Under the pieces are notes generated by a model, which saw nothing but the letters and a program-made list of their open reading frames with translations, ran no database searches and was not told the origin of the DNA. Position numbers and translations under genes: made by a program. Below, piece by piece: positions 26,634 to 35,186 of a DNA stretch of 42,394 nucleotides. Origin of the DNA: Flavobacteriaceae bacterium. GTDB taxonomy: Bacteria > Bacteroidota > Bacteroidia > Flavobacteriales > Flavobacteriaceae. Within the stretch, counting starts at the first letter, position 1, and the number at the start of each line of letters is the position of its first letter. Location: NCBI GenBank assembly GCA_030835825.1, contig JAURRA010000013.1, positions 1 through 42,394 on the forward strand, given 5' to 3'.

Positions 26634-29600
26634 TTACAGTTTAACGATTTTTTCAAATTTTGAGGCCGTTGATCCTGTCAGTGCGGATCGTACTGATAAT
26701 TTGTAAATATAGACTCCTTTCCCAATATAATCCCCAAAATCATCGGCGCCATCCCAGGATAAGTCTCGAGACAGGGCGCTTGTAATTTTTCCATCGCCAC
26801 TCGATCGGCCATATAGGGTTTTAACTAATTTTCCTGAAACCGAAAAAATCTGGACCATAATATCTAACGGCTCCGAACTGTTGTGATTGAACCAAAACTC
26901 GGTATAATTGATAAACGGATTAGGGTAGTTCAAAACGTGATCAATGACTAATCCGTCGTTTTCGTTGTACACTACAAATTGGATTTCTGCTTCAGAGGAA
27001 TTATTGTATACATCCCATGCCTTGACCTTCAAACTGTGTTCTCCAGGCTCAAGATCTCTGAAAGGATAATTCAATTTCCCGTTTTGATAGTCATCCTGAT
27101 TGGCAACATAATAATCGTTTAGATTAAATGCATTAGCCTCATCACCGTCAAGAATGGCTAAAATGTCATGACCTACTCCACCAATCGTGTTGATACCGCT
27201 TAGGTCAGATAAGTTCACCAGAAGAGTGGGGTTTTCATTGGTTATACCTCCAGAAATAAAACTCTCATCGTTCATAAAAATATTAATCGTTGGTCCCTCA
27301 TTATCCTGACCAGCGTTAGGATTAATTCCTCCTATTTTCACTGATAAATCATAACCTGTGTGATCATTCAGTTGTTGTTGTTCCTTGGCATAAAAACTGA
27401 CTTTGCCTGTTCCTTCAGCAATTTGTATATCCCTAGGAACTATAAAAGAGAAATCAAAAATCCCATTAGTAACCGTCGCTTGACCATTAAAAACTGTGGC
27501 ACCTAAAGTCTCGTAATCAAGAAGCAATAAATTCCCCTGCGCATCTGTAGTGCCATCATTACCAAGTGTCGATCTTTCGATATTTTTATCAAAAACAACC
27601 GCCGTTAATAGTCCATTGAAATCAGACATCAAGTTGCCGTTGAGATCCAAAATCTCACCTTTGAGGGTAGCTTGATCTAAAGCCCGTAAGAGTTCTGTGT
27701 TGCCAGAGATTGGTGTTCCATTAATATGAGTCAATGCTATTTCGGGTTTTGGAAGTGCCAATTTCATAGCGGGATCTCCTATGAAAAAGACCAATCGCCT
27801 TTGACTTACACCACTCAAACTCGGACTAGTTTTAGTTAGTCTCAAAGCCTCAGCCATTGAGGTATTTTCGGGTGCACCATTTATTCCAAAGAGATAGTCT
27901 TGTAATTTAACGTTGAACAAAACCCCTACATTTAGAAAAATTCGCCTTGTTGTTGTCAGCATTCCTACAGCACCACCATTGGGGTTCCAATACAAGTATT
28001 CACCGGCTGTTGGTCGATTGGGGTTATCAAATTTTGTGTATTCACAAGTAACTGTAACAAAGCAATTGAGTTTACATTCATTTTTGAGCTCTCGTGCATT
28101 AAGTATATCAAAAATGCGCTCACCTGCTAAGCCGTCCTCACCACCATGACCAAAATAATTAACAACCAGAGCGCCCAACTCAATAGCATCGAATATCGCC
28201 TTATTAACATCAGGATAGCGTTCTCCGCCAGAGGAGGATTCTTGCACAAAGGCGTCGGAGTGTATTTTAGTAACATTAATTTGTGGCTTTTGAGAAGCAA
28301 CCATATCTCCGATAACATTGGTAGTGTTTTCTAAGTCAAATTCGGAGGATGCGTCAACATCGTCCGAAATTACAACCATCCTATTCCGCCAGGTACCATA
28401 GGCTAAATCGGCGTAGTACGAAGTTATTTTATCGACAAGGACTTTTGCTCTTTGTGGGGTATCCGCTAAAATTCTACCCATAGCAATATCCAACTGGTCT
28501 GAATTTGACATTGTACCCTCTCCCCAATCCATCATACCGTAAAAATCATCAGACACGAAAGAACTGACTACGTTGAAGCTATTGTACGAATACCATGACG
28601 GCACAACGTTTGTGTTGTTGTTAATACGGTCTTTATAGTCATAGCTACCGTCTCCAAACAAACAAACATATTTCAATCTCTTGTCAGGATCAATTGGCCG
28701 ATCATAAACATACTTTAAAAAATTTCTGATGGCTGCAATATCTGGGTTGCCCGTATTGAATTCATTGTAAATGTCCTTGAGCAAAACGACTTTGACTTGT
28801 AAACCAGAGTTCAAACGGTGGATATCGGCCAACCGTTCGGCCTGAAAGCGCATATCTTCTCTCGTCAATATGAGATATTCCACATCAGAGGGTTGATTGG
28901 CATCATTTCGAAAAATGGTACCCTTGAGATTCTGAAAGCTTAGGTTAGAGTTTGATAAAATTTGAGGCGTTAGAAAGTCTTGAGGATTAAGAGTAACAAA
29001 CTGCTGATTCTCCTGTGCAGTGGTTTTAAATATTATGCTACTGGAAGCATCGCTGTTATCGATTGATTTGATATTAGCGATATCCGTAACCTCCCACAAA
29101 GATTGAATGTCGGCACAGTTATTTAGACTAAGTGATACGACTTGATTGTACTGCGAGCTACTTTTAGTATTAAAAAAAAGAGTAGATTCTGCGTAGGTTA
29201 GAGCGCGTTTAGCCGCAATACTAATATAGTCTAGGTATCCGGTTGAGGAAGGGTTTCCGCTATTGTTATAACTGAGGCCGACAGTAACCCCAGAAGTTGG
29301 AAGGGCTGCTAGAACATCCAAAGTTGCCCCATTCGCAAGATTACTTGACTGGCTGCTATTACCTGAAAAAAGTAGCTGACCGATGGTATTATTATTAAGT
29401 GTGATGGACATGCTGGTATTGACTTCGGCTGTCGCGGCAGCCAATACCTTGATTTCGGCCATTTCCCCAGAAATCAAATTGGGAAAATCGAAATAAAATT
29501 CTTGTTGAGCGTTGAAATCAAATAGTTCGCCAAACCAACGCCTTCCGATATTGGCTAAATTGTATTGGTCCACTTCGTGAAATTGATAGTCCACGAAAGA

Positions 29601-30479
29601 CGAAAGGCTTTCAACTGGATTTTCGAATGGTTCTACATAAGGGCTCACTCTCAAACCATTACTGCCACCTACTTGAACATAATAAATGGTTTGATCTGTG
29701 TAAGCGTTAATATGTGTTCGACTTTCTTCATTATATGAAGACGATCGGCCATAGAAAAGAACATAATCTTCAGAGTTAAAAACACCGTCCTCTTCGCCTA
29801 TGACCTGTATAGCATTTTCTATTGGATCGAGAGGAGTGTCGGGAAGAAGTTCTAAAGGCAACATGTCACCTCCTAAGCCATAAATTTTAATGGTTTTTGG
29901 ATCTAATCCCGCTACTTGGACTCCTAAAGACTGAAAAAAATCGCGATTCAATCGATATATTCCACTTTCAGTTATGGCAAATTTAAACCAGCTACCTTGA
30001 GACAAAATGGAGTTAAACCATGTCAAAGATCTTTGGCCACTTGCTTGAGGCGATATTTGATATGAAATGCTAAAAGATAGCACTTTTTGATAGCCAGCTT
30101 CAGTTTTGATGATTGGAGAAATTTCCAGCATTAGCCCTCTCTGCCCTCGTGCATTGGTGTTTGTTAGATTATACTCGAGTGCTTCTGGGATAGCGGCTTC
30201 GGCTAAATCGAAAAGTTCTTTTTTGTTTAAGGGGGTCGTTTTGAGGTTTGATATTTTAGCTGAATTGGGCAGTAACAAAGCCCGCTCTGGCCACTGAGCA
30301 ACAAATTTCAAGCGATCACCGTCAAAATCGAAATGAGCATCTTCAAAACTGGGAATTCTCAGTTGGGCAATTCCATTGGAAATGGACTTAGGAGCATTCC
30401 ACAAAATTGTAAAATCACGCTTCTGAGCAGAGACAGTTCCAAAAAAACAAACAGCTAGAAAAAAAATAATCAATCGCAT
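26634..30479 (-). CDS. porU: Type IX secretion sortase PorU
   Basis: A 1281-residue cell-surface cysteine protease of family C25 (gingipain-like) that removes the C-terminal sorting domain from type IX cargo and attaches the cargo to the surface. I choose the ATG at 30479, which yields the signal peptide MRLIIFFLAVCFFGTVSAQ. A TTG at 30494 is rejected. The catalytic pair is H778 in NYFGHGGEDG and C812 in VTVTCEYTKFDNP, 34 apart as in gingipains. The C-terminus (from about residue 1185, LNYPNPF to KIVKL) is a FlgD/CTD-like Ig domain. porV follows 49 bases downstream and gldJ is divergent. Confidence 0.95.
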   Translation of the reverse strand: MRLIIFFLAVCFFGTVSAQKRDFTILWNAPKSISNGIAQLRIPSFEDAHFDFDGDRLKFVAQWPERALLLPNSAKISNLKTTPLNKKELFDLAEAAIPEALEYNLTNTNARGQRGLMLEISPIIKTEAGYQKVLSFSISYQISPQASGQRSLTWFNSILSQGSWFKFAITESGIYRLNRDFFQSLGVQVAGLDPKTIKIYGLGGDMLPLELLPDTPLDPIENAIQVIGEEDGVFNSEDYVLFYGRSSSYNEESRTHINAYTDQTIYYVQVGGSNGLRVSPYVEPFENPVESLSSFVDYQFHEVDQYNLANIGRRWFGELFDFNAQQEFYFDFPNLISGEMAEIKVLAAATAEVNTSMSITLNNNTIGQLLFSGNSSQSSNLANGATLDVLAALPTSGVTVGLSYNNSGNPSSTGYLDYISIAAKRALTYAESTLFFNTKSSSQYNQVVSLSLNNCADIQSLWEVTDIANIKSIDNSDASSSIIFKTTAQENQQFVTLNPQDFLTPQILSNSNLSFQNLKGTIFRNDANQPSDVEYLILTREDMRFQAERLADIHRLNSGLQVKVVLLKDIYNEFNTGNPDIAAIRNFLKYVYDRPIDPDKRLKYVCLFGDGSYDYKDRINNNTNVVPSWYSYNSFNVVSSFVSDDFYGMMDWGEGTMSNSDQLDIAMGRILADTPQRAKVLVDKITSYYADLAYGTWRNRMVVISDDVDASSEFDLENTTNVIGDMVASQKPQINVTKIHSDAFVQESSSGGERYPDVNKAIFDAIELGALVVNYFGHGGEDGLAGERIFDILNARELKNECKLNCFVTVTCEYTKFDNPNRPTAGEYLYWNPNGGAVGMLTTTRRIFLNVGVLFNVKLQDYLFGINGAPENTSMAEALRLTKTSPSLSGVSQRRLVFFIGDPAMKLALPKPEIALTHINGTPISGNTELLRALDQATLKGEILDLNGNLMSDFNGLLTAVVFDKNIERSTLGNDGTTDAQGNLLLLDYETLGATVFNGQATVTNGIFDFSFIVPRDIQIAEGTGKVSFYAKEQQQLNDHTGYDLSVKIGGINPNAGQDNEGPTINIFMNDESFISGGITNENPTLLVNLSDLSGINTIGGVGHDILAILDGDEANAFNLNDYYVANQDDYQNGKLNYPFRDLEPGEHSLKVKAWDVYNNSSEAEIQFVVYNENDGLVIDHVLNYPNPFINYTEFWFNHNSSEPLDIMVQIFSVSGKLVKTLYGRSSGDGKITSALSRDLSWDGADDFGDYIGKGVYIYKLSVRSALTGSTASKFEKIVKL

Positions 30480-30571
30480 AATCAGACAACGCAAATACGG
30501 AGCGAATTAGTATAGTGGCAAGATATGTAATAAATGGGTTTTAACCACGTTAGTATAAGCGTGAAACAAAG

Positions 30572-30603
30572 AAAACATCATTTTGGTTTTAAATGATTGT
30601 TTT
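30572..30603. repeat. Imperfect inverted repeat between porU and gldJ
   Basis: AAAACATCATTT (30572-30583) pairs with AAATGATTGTTTT (30591-30603) over 12 bp with one bulged base and a 7-nt loop. It lies in the 172-base divergent spacer, 48 bases before the gldJ ATG. It may be a regulator site or a leader hairpin of gldJ. The rest of the spacer shows no clear promoter. Confidence 0.6.
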
Positions 30604-30640
30604 GTTTATCAATATTATTAAATTGCAATTCTTTTAATTG

Positions 30641-30646
30641 AGGAGC
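30641..30646 (+). promoter_or_regulatory. Shine-Dalgarno-like AGGAGC before gldJ
   Basis: AGGAG lies 6-7 bases before the ATG at 30652. This stands out because most genes in the window, like most Bacteroidota genes, have only A-rich leaders. Confidence 0.45.
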
Positions 30647-30651
30647 ATATC

Positions 30652-32313
30652 ATGCGCATGAAAAAATACATTTCGATAAAAAACCTTTTGATGCTGCTAG
30701 TTGCGGTCACAATAGTTAGTTGTAAAAACTCATCTGGTTCAAGCAATATTTCCAGAGCCACAGGATATAAAATCAACGATAAATTAGGCGGATTTCAATA
30801 TAATACCAAATTCAAAGGTCAAGAAGCCAGTCCTGGGATGGTGTTTATCGAGGGTGGAACATTTACTAAAGGCCGTGTTCAAGATGACCCGATGCACGAC
30901 TGGAATAACTCGCCAAATCAACAGCATGTACAGTCTTTCTACATGGATGAAAATGAAGTAACCAACCTAATGTATTTAGAGTATCTGGATTGGTTGAAAC
31001 GCATATTCCCGCCAAGCGAAGCGAATTATAAAAACATTTATCAAGGTGCCGTTCCTGATACCTTAGTGTGGCGCAGTCAGCTCGGATTTAACGAAGAGAT
31101 GGTAGAAAATTATCTGAGACACCCTGCCTATGCGCAATACCCTGTTGTGGGTGTTAGTTGGATTCAAGCCACTGAATTTGCGAATTGGAGAACTGATCGC
31201 GTGAACGAATCCAACTTGGAAAGGGCTGGCTATTTAAAGAAAGACGCTAAAATTACCGATGTTAATAGCGGTCAGACTTTCAGCACACAAACTTATCTCA
31301 ATGCACCCACTCAAACCTACGGGGGCAATACGGATATCATGCAAGGCAAACGCAACACCAAAGATAGCACAGGTATTTACGCCTCACGAGAAACTGGTGT
31401 TCTTAGTCCATCGTATAGACTTCCCACCGAAACCGAATGGGAATTTGGAGCTTTGGGCATGTCTGAGTTAAGAGACTATAACGTGTACCGCGGAAGAAAA
31501 AAATACCCGTGGGATGGACAATATACCAGAACAGGGAATCGTCAAAGAAGAGGCGATCAATTGGCCAACTTCAAGCAGAGTAAAGGTGATTACGGCGGTA
31601 TTGCAGGATGGTCTGATGACGGTGCCGATATCACAGCTCCTGTCAGATCTTATGAGCCAAACGACTATGGACTTTATGACATGGCCGGTAATGTTGCCGA
31701 ATGGGTAGCTGATGTTTATCGCCCGATCGTTGATGATGAGTTTAGTGATTTCAATTATTATAGAGGCAACGAATTCATGAAAAATGCGATCAATGAGGAC
31801 GGTACTGTGAAGGTCGTTACCGAAGCTGAAGTCAAATATGATACATTGTCAAACGGAAAATTAGTAGCTCGTGTGCTTCCTGGGGAAATCGCTCAGGTTC
31901 CTGTAGACGAGAACGAAACTTATTTGAGAACTCAATTCAGTCAAAGTGATAATCGCAACTTCCGAGACGGAGATAGCAGATCCTTAAGATTTGCGGACGA
32001 TTATGATCCAAACGATCCAAATCAAGTTGACAAAGGTTCGACCAATCAAATGTATGATTCGCCGCAGCACAGAGCTCAGATTGTCAACGACACACTGCAG
32101 CGCAATTGGGATGATTCTGATACACGGAACTCATTAGTCAATGATAAGGTTAGGGTTTTCAAAGGTGGTTCGTGGAGAGATCGGGCTTATTGGTTAGATC
32201 CTGCACAAAGACGGTTTTTCCCTGAAGAAATGGCGTCAGATTATATTGGATTCCGTTGTGCTATGTCGAGAGTTGGGCCAAAATCTGACTCTAAACGTAA
32301 ACGAAGAAATTAA
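30652..32313 (+). CDS. gldJ: Gliding motility/type IX secretion lipoprotein GldJ
   Basis: A 553-residue lipoprotein required for gliding and type IX secretion in flavobacteria. The lipoprotein signal ends at C24 (VTIVSCKNSS). An ATG at 30658 is an equally possible start. From residue about 60 it carries a formylglycine-generating-enzyme/sulfatase-modifying fold: PGMVFIEGGTFTKG, ENEVTNLMYLEYLDW, PVVGVSWIQATEFANWR, YRLPTETEWEFGA, GLYDMAGNVAEWVADVY and FKGGSWRDRAYWLDP near the end. In this family the fold is thought to act structurally, not as an enzyme. It is divergent from porU, a grouping known in flavobacteria, and followed by a terminator. Confidence 0.94.
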   Translation: MRMKKYISIKNLLMLLVAVTIVSCKNSSGSSNISRATGYKINDKLGGFQYNTKFKGQEASPGMVFIEGGTFTKGRVQDDPMHDWNNSPNQQHVQSFYMDENEVTNLMYLEYLDWLKRIFPPSEANYKNIYQGAVPDTLVWRSQLGFNEEMVENYLRHPAYAQYPVVGVSWIQATEFANWRTDRVNESNLERAGYLKKDAKITDVNSGQTFSTQTYLNAPTQTYGGNTDIMQGKRNTKDSTGIYASRETGVLSPSYRLPTETEWEFGALGMSELRDYNVYRGRKKYPWDGQYTRTGNRQRRGDQLANFKQSKGDYGGIAGWSDDGADITAPVRSYEPNDYGLYDMAGNVAEWVADVYRPIVDDEFSDFNYYRGNEFMKNAINEDGTVKVVTEAEVKYDTLSNGKLVARVLPGEIAQVPVDENETYLRTQFSQSDNRNFRDGDSRSLRFADDYDPNDPNQVDKGSTNQMYDSPQHRAQIVNDTLQRNWDDSDTRNSLVNDKVRVFKGGSWRDRAYWLDPAQRRFFPEEMASDYIGFRCAMSRVGPKSDSKRKRRN

Positions 32314-32335
32314 TCCAAATAAGCTTTACATATTT

Positions 32336-32363
32336 AAAGTCTCAACTCTGTTGGGACTTTTTT
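32336..32363 (+). terminator. Terminator after gldJ
   Basis: An 11-bp stem (one G-T pair) pairs AAAGTCTCAAC with GTTGGGACTTT around a TCT loop and runs into six T. It lies between gldJ and murF, so murF needs its own promoter or depends on readthrough. Its ATG is only 15 bases beyond. Confidence 0.88.
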
Positions 32364-32377
32364 ATTACTTTTAAAAG

Positions 32378-33649
32378 ATGGATATTCAAACGCTTCACGC
32401 CTTATTCCTTTCACATTCTACTGTTATCACAGACAGTCGTAAAGTATCGGCAGGCGGTATTTTCTTTGCTCTTAAAGGTGATAATTTCAATGGCAATCAA
32501 TTTGCCGTCGCAGCAATTGAACAAGGAGCCTCCTATGCTATTGTGGATGAGGTTATTGATCACCCAAAATGTATTCAGGTGGAAGACGTCCTTCAAACCC
32601 TGCAGGACTTGGCTCATTTTCATAGGGTTTATTTAGGTCTTCCAATTATAGCAATTACTGGTAGTAATGGCAAAACCACAACCAAAGAATTAGCTCATGC
32701 CGTGTTGGGTCAAAAATTTAAAACGGTTGCAACACGCGGTAATCTCAACAATCATATAGGCGTACCATTAACTCTTTTGAGCATGGACTCATCGACAGAA
32801 ATGGGTATTGTGGAGATGGGGGCCAATCATTTAGGAGAGATCACTGCCTTGGCTGCCATAGCTGCTCCAGACTACGGTTATATCACAAATTTTGGCAAAG
32901 CACATCTTGAAGGTTTTGGAAGTATCGCAGGAGTGATCAAAGGGAAGTCTGAACTATACGATTACCTCAAAACAAATGAAAAAATTATATTTCAAAATGT
33001 TAATGATCCTCTACAGCATGAAATATTAGAAGCGTATCCTCATACCTATACTTTTGGTAAATCGGGAACGGTGGACTGTTCGATTTTTCCGCATGAGCGA
33101 CAAATGGTCTGTGTAGAATACGACCACACCCAAATTCAAAGTCAATTGATTGGAGCCTATAATTTTAATAATATCGCGGCAGCCATTGCCATCGGATCAT
33201 ATTTTGGAGTAGCTACGCCTGAAATAGTCACGGCCATTGAGACCTATATTCCTCAAAACAACAGATCACAAATAATTCAATCAGGAACCAATACTATCAT
33301 TTTGGACGCCTACAATGCCAATCCTACTAGTATGCTAGCAGCCTTGGATAATTTATCACAGACAGATAGGAAAAATAAGGTAGTCATCCTTGGAGATATG
33401 CTAGAATTAGGAACTTCGAGCGCTAAAGAACATCAAGATATAGCCCATCGGGTTGAATCGATGGATCTTATTTCAGCCTATTTAGTTGGTCCAAAATTTT
33501 CCCAAACAGCAACTGAAGGGGCTATTCGCTTTAATTCTATTGAAGAACTTAGAGTTCAACTCGAAACAAAACCATTGGATGAAGCCTACGTGCTAATCAA
33601 AGGATCGAGAGGCATGGCCTTGGAACAGTTACTTTCTTCAATTGTCTAG
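32378..33649 (+). CDS. murF: UDP-MurNAc-tripeptide--D-Ala-D-Ala ligase
   Basis: A cytosolic ATP-dependent ligase that adds D-Ala-D-Ala to the muramyl tripeptide in peptidoglycan synthesis. It has 423 residues. The N-terminal UDP-binding segment has ITDSRKVSAGGIFFALKG. The ATP loop is ITGSNGKTTTKE, and the central EMGANHLGEI and LDAYNANPTSM motifs of Mur ligases are intact. It follows gldJ as in other flavobacteria (from memory), but a strong terminator separates the two. Confidence 0.96.
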   Translation: MDIQTLHALFLSHSTVITDSRKVSAGGIFFALKGDNFNGNQFAVAAIEQGASYAIVDEVIDHPKCIQVEDVLQTLQDLAHFHRVYLGLPIIAITGSNGKTTTKELAHAVLGQKFKTVATRGNLNNHIGVPLTLLSMDSSTEMGIVEMGANHLGEITALAAIAAPDYGYITNFGKAHLEGFGSIAGVIKGKSELYDYLKTNEKIIFQNVNDPLQHEILEAYPHTYTFGKSGTVDCSIFPHERQMVCVEYDHTQIQSQLIGAYNFNNIAAAIAIGSYFGVATPEIVTAIETYIPQNNRSQIIQSGTNTIILDAYNANPTSMLAALDNLSQTDRKNKVVILGDMLELGTSSAKEHQDIAHRVESMDLISAYLVGPKFSQTATEGAIRFNSIEELRVQLETKPLDEAYVLIKGSRGMALEQLLSSIV

Positions 33650-33675
33650 TTAATAACACAAGATTTATAAAATCG

Positions 33676-33703
33676 AAAAAGCCTCAAAAGATGAGGCTTT
33701 AGT
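33676..33703 (-). terminator. Terminator after tRNA-Val(GAC)
   Basis: On the minus strand the stem AAAGCCTCA/TGAGGCTTT with a short loop runs into five T. On the plus strand the T run is weaker, so service to murF is possible but less certain. Confidence 0.82.
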
Positions 33704-33712
33704 TATTTTCGT

Positions 33713-33786
33713 GGGTCATACTGGATTCGAACCAGTGACTTCTACCCTGTCAAGGTAACACTCTGAACCAACTGAGTTAATGACCC
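33713..33786 (-). tRNA. tRNA-Val (anticodon GAC)
   Basis: 74 nt. The acceptor stem GGGTCAT/ATGACCC is perfect. The anticodon stem TTACC/GGTAG closes the loop TTGACAG, so the anticodon is GAC, which reads GUC and GUU. The T arm contains GGTTCGAATCC. CCA is not encoded. Confidence 0.95.
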
Positions 33787-33810
33787 AATAAAAGTCAAAT
33801 GACTTCAACT

Positions 33811-33833
33811 AAAAAAACCGCTAAAAGCGGTTC
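33811..33833 (-). terminator. Terminator between the two tRNA-Val genes
   Basis: On the minus strand, AACCGC/GCGGTT with a loop of TTTTA type is followed by seven T, directly after tRNA-Val(TAC). A second small inverted repeat (AAGTCA/TGACTT, 33792-33805) lies just before tRNA-Val(GAC). Confidence 0.8.
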
Positions 33834-33840
33834 TTTAAGT

Positions 33841-33914
33841 GGGCGCTGAGGGATTCGAACCCCCGACCCCTTGGGTGTAAACCAAGTGCTCTGAACCAAC
33901 TGAGCTAAGCGCCC
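33841..33914 (-). tRNA. tRNA-Val (anticodon TAC)
   Basis: 74 nt. The acceptor stem GGGCGCT/AGCGCCC is perfect. The anticodon stem CTTGG/CCAAG closes TTTACAC, so the anticodon is TAC (GUA, GUG and others by wobble). The T arm has GGTTCGAATCC. CCA is not encoded. Confidence 0.96.
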
Positions 33915-33930
33915 CTCAAGGGTTGGACGG

Positions 33931-33960
33931 CAAATATAAACTCAAATATTGGAGTAGCAA
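33931..33960 (-). promoter_or_regulatory. Promoter of tRNA-Val(TAC) (TTG-N19-TATATTTG)
   Basis: This is the best promoter in the window. TTG (33958-33960) lies exactly 19 nt before the perfect TATATTTG (33931-33938), which ends 16 nt before the tRNA. It lies in the 54-base gap downstream of folC. Confidence 0.8.
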
Positions 33961-33968
33961 ATATTATT

Positions 33969-35186
33969 CTAAATAATTTCTGCTACCACAAAATTACTTC
34001 CGCAAATTACAATCAAATCATCAGTGTTTGCAGCGCTTTGTGCAGCCTGGAGCGCAGAGCTTACAGCGCCATAGGACTGCGATTCAAAGCCCTTTGAACT
34101 CAATACGCTACTTAAAACATCTGATGTTAAGGCTCTTTCGCCATTCGCTTGACAGCAATAATAGTGCGCACCTTTTGGTAAAAGAGGCAGAATACTATCC
34201 AAATCCTTGTCCTTCATGACCCCAAAAACCAAATGCAATTGCCCAAAAACAAGCGTTTGAATGTGCTGCACTAACACACGGATACCATCTACATTATGAG
34301 CCACATCACAAAACACATCTGGGCGATGAGACAATTTTTGCCATCGGCCGAGCAATTGGGTATTGGCTACAACATGACCAAAGCCTTGCTCCATGGCCTG
34401 CTCAGGGATAGTCCAACCCTGACGCTTCAGTTCGAGTATCGCTGCAGTAGCAGTCCTCAGATTAAACAATTGATACATTCCTTTTAAATCGCACTCATAG
34501 GTTGGGACTACAAGGTCAGGGACTGCAATAATTTCAGCGCCAATTTTGTCTGCTTCGGCATCAAAGACAGCTATTGTTTCGGAGCAATATTCACCTATTA
34601 CTACCGGAACATGAGGTTTAATAATTCCGGCTTTTTCCAATGCAATTTCTGGCAGAGTAGTTCCCAAAAAACCCATATGATCGCGTCCGATATTCGTAAT
34701 TACCGATAATATTGGATTTATAATATTCGTGGCATCGAGCCGTCCACCTAGTCCAACTTCAATAATGGCGATATCTACATTATGCTTGGCGAAAGTCGTA
34801 AACGCCATAGCTACAGTCATTTCAAAAAAAGACAGTCGTTCCTCATTCAAATAGCAGATATGGCTATTGACAAAATCTACAACCTCCAATTCCTCCACTG
34901 GTATCCCATTAATTTTAATACGCTCCCTAAAATCCTTCAAATGAGGAGAAGTATAAAGACCCACTTTAAAACCAGCAGATTGCAAAACAGAACTGATCAT
35001 ATGACTTGTAGATCCTTTGCCGTTAGTACCTGCCACATGAATACACGGAAAGTTATTCTGAGGATGACCCAGGTAATCACAAAAATGAAAAATGTTATCA
35101 AGGTTTTTAAAAAGTGCTCTGGGGCCTTGTTGTTGAAAATTGGGCAACTGAGCAAAAAGCCAGTCTGTTGTCTGTTGATAGGTCAT
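33969..35186 (-). CDS. folC: Folylpolyglutamate synthase/dihydrofolate synthase
   Basis: A cytosolic Mur-ligase-fold enzyme that adds glutamate to dihydropteroate and folates. It has 405 residues. The ATP loop is HVAGTNGKGSTSHM (around residues 50-63), with the YTSPHLKDFRERI motif after it, then EVGLGGRLDATN and DVAHNVDG with the conserved His-Asn. Its ATG follows the tonB-like stop with no spacing (TAAATG), which indicates strict coupling at the end of a six-gene run. folE and folD of the same vitamin pathway are elsewhere in the window. Confidence 0.95.
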   Translation of the reverse strand: MTYQQTTDWLFAQLPNFQQQGPRALFKNLDNIFHFCDYLGHPQNNFPCIHVAGTNGKGSTSHMISSVLQSAGFKVGLYTSPHLKDFRERIKINGIPVEELEVVDFVNSHICYLNEERLSFFEMTVAMAFTTFAKHNVDIAIIEVGLGGRLDATNIINPILSVITNIGRDHMGFLGTTLPEIALEKAGIIKPHVPVVIGEYCSETIAVFDAEADKIGAEIIAVPDLVVPTYECDLKGMYQLFNLRTATAAILELKRQGWTIPEQAMEQGFGHVVANTQLLGRWQKLSHRPDVFCDVAHNVDGIRVLVQHIQTLVFGQLHLVFGVMKDKDLDSILPLLPKGAHYYCCQANGERALTSDVLSSVLSSKGFESQSYGAVSSALQAAQSAANTDDLIVICGSNFVVAEII

